A DNA stretch of 64,000 nt, from contig NZ_CP074380.1 of the NCBI RefSeq assembly GCF_022695595.1, forward strand, positions 4,183,501 through 4,247,500. The letters are read 5' to 3'. This document shows, in pieces, positions 63,176 to 64,000 of the stretch (position 1 is the stretch's first letter; each line of letters starts with the position of its first letter). The notes beneath the pieces were generated by a model. That model had not been told where the DNA came from and did no database searches. It saw only the letters and a list, made by a program, of their open reading frames with translations. The position numbers were made by a program, and so were the translations under genes. Origin of the DNA: Streptomyces sp. MST-110588 (GTDB taxonomy: Bacteria; Actinomycetota; Actinomycetes; Streptomycetales; Streptomycetaceae).

Positions 63176-64000
63176 TCAGGCCGCCGTGGCGATCTGCTCG
63201 GTGACCTCCGCCCGGGGCGCGGGCGGCAGGGTCAGCGCCCGGTGCGGGTTCTCCTGTGCCGGGGTGAGCATCCGCCCCAGCCGCAGCGCCAGCAGCGTGA
63301 TCCCCAGCGCGCACAGCACCAGCATCCCGATGTACGCGGCGTACATGCCGTGCCCCACCATCAGCGCGCCCACCGCGGGACCGACCGCCAGCGCAAGCTG
63401 CTTGACCAGCGCGAAGGCCGAGTTGTACTGACCGATCAGCGAGGCCGGCGCCAGGTCGGCGACCAGCGGCGCCACCGTCGGCGAGAGCAGCGACTCCCCG
63501 ATGCCGAAGAGGGCGTACGTCGAGATCAGCAGCACTGTGGCCACCACCTGGGCACCGTGCACCAGGCCGGAGAGCCCGGCCGCGACCCAGGCCACGGTCC
63601 AGATCAGGCCGACCGTCGCCATGACACGGCTGCGCCGCCGCCGCTCGACCACTTTGAGCACCACGAACTGCGCCGCCACGATCGCCATCGTGTTGGCCGC
63701 CAGCGCGACGCCCAGGGTGGACGGCGCGATCCGGGTGACCTCGGTGGCGTACGCGGCCAGGCCCGATTCGAACTGGCCGTAGCAGGCGAAGAACATCACG
63801 AAGCCCAGCACGCACAGCCACACCATCCGCCGGTCCATGAACAGCGCGCGCCAGGCGCCCCTGGCCCGCTCGGCGCCGGGCCGGGCGTCCTCGACCTTCG
63901 GCGAGCGCGGCAGTCGTACGGTCGCCACGGCCGCGCCCAGCACCAGGAACATCACGGCCTCGATCGCGAACAGCCGTACGAAGCTGGACGGCGCCGAGGC
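63176..64000 (-). CDS. MFS transporter (partial, 5' end outside window)
   Basis: The last 275 codons of a major facilitator protein; the frame is still open at base 64000. About seven membrane helices remain, e.g. MVWLCVLGFVMFFACYGQFE, MAIVAAQFVVLKVVERRRRSRVMA (helix and basic MFS loop), VVATVLLISTYALFGIGESLL and MYAAYIGMLVLCALGITLLAL. The central basic loop ARPGAERARGAWRALFMDRR separates the two six-helix halves. The short polar tail ends EVTEQIATAA. It resembles drug/metabolite exporters of the DHA1 group; substrate unknown. Confidence 0.88.
   Translation of the reverse strand, partial: ASAPSSFVRLFAIEAVMFLVLGAAVATVRLPRSPKVEDARPGAERARGAWRALFMDRRMVWLCVLGFVMFFACYGQFESGLAAYATEVTRIAPSTLGVALAANTMAIVAAQFVVLKVVERRRRSRVMATVGLIWTVAWVAAGLSGLVHGAQVVATVLLISTYALFGIGESLLSPTVAPLVADLAPASLIGQYNSAFALVKQLALAVGPAVGALMVGHGMYAAYIGMLVLCALGITLLALRLGRMLTPAQENPHRALTLPPAPRAEVTEQIATAA

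Overview
The window is a stretch of high-GC actinobacterial chromosome, almost certainly Streptomyces. The signs are GC-saturated third codon positions, GTG starts, BldC, an Lsr2-type protein, DUF3073 and DUF6274 small proteins, valine dehydrogenase and two SpoIIE-type phosphatases. From memory, the order purS-purQ-purL ... purF-purM ... vdh ... bldC ... hrpA matches the core block of S. coelicolor; no database was consulted.

Layout. 0.0-9.7 kb: an Lsr2-like gene cut by the left edge, then de novo purine synthesis (purS, purQ, purL overlapping by 4 nt each; purF and purM further on). They are separated by an ArsR-type regulator with a striking palindromic operator and by an M23 peptidase ORF that reads without a stop into a maleylpyruvate-isomerase-like domain. 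9.8-20.7 kb: DUF3073, valine dehydrogenase, a conserved hypothetical, bldC, DUF6274, tRNA-Asp, hrpA, two membrane proteins and a tRNA-Glu/Asp/Phe cluster. 20.8-36.8 kb: metallophosphoesterase, zincin-like metallopeptidase, possible lipoprotein, DEAD-box helicase with a repeat-rich basic tail, tRNA-Lys, serine hydrolase, membrane protein, PP2C phosphatase, DUF2332 protein, a secreted-type M23 peptidase behind a possible c-di-AMP riboswitch, an MFS transporter and an aldo/keto reductase.

37.2-44.6 kb is the accessory part and the best candidate for an undescribed system. It holds a Vsr-type T:G mismatch endonuclease, a 53-residue protein, an XRE-HTH protein fused to a GHKL (MORC/MutL-like) ATPase, an unrecognised 325-aa protein, a DUF6339-like protein, a complete m5C methyltransferase, and a second methyltransferase-like protein that lacks the catalytic Cys and has an apparent C-terminal frameshift. 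GC is lower here: bases 43201-43260 are 35/60 G+C and 38341-38400 are 24/60, against 44/60 at 3001-3060 in purL. Three genes overlap by 4 nt on the plus strand, and the methyltransferase pair runs towards them on the minus strand, with tail-to-tail overlap. Methylation, Vsr repair and a MORC-like ATPase together suggest a DNA-modification-based defence system lacking a recognisable nuclease.

44.8-64 kb returns to core-like genes: PrsW protease, trmB, L-2-hydroxyglutarate oxidase, an NsdA-like TPR regulator, an asparagine-synthetase-like protein without its catalytic residues, DUF6194, a membrane-tethered ECF sigma factor with an NPCBM-like C-terminus, a long TetR regulator, a type II NADH dehydrogenase, a multidomain SpoIIE phosphatase and an MFS transporter cut by the right edge. 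Several intergenic regions carry short tandem repeats of 18-30 bp. Many transcription units appear leaderless, with a TANNNT box 6-7 nt before the start codon.
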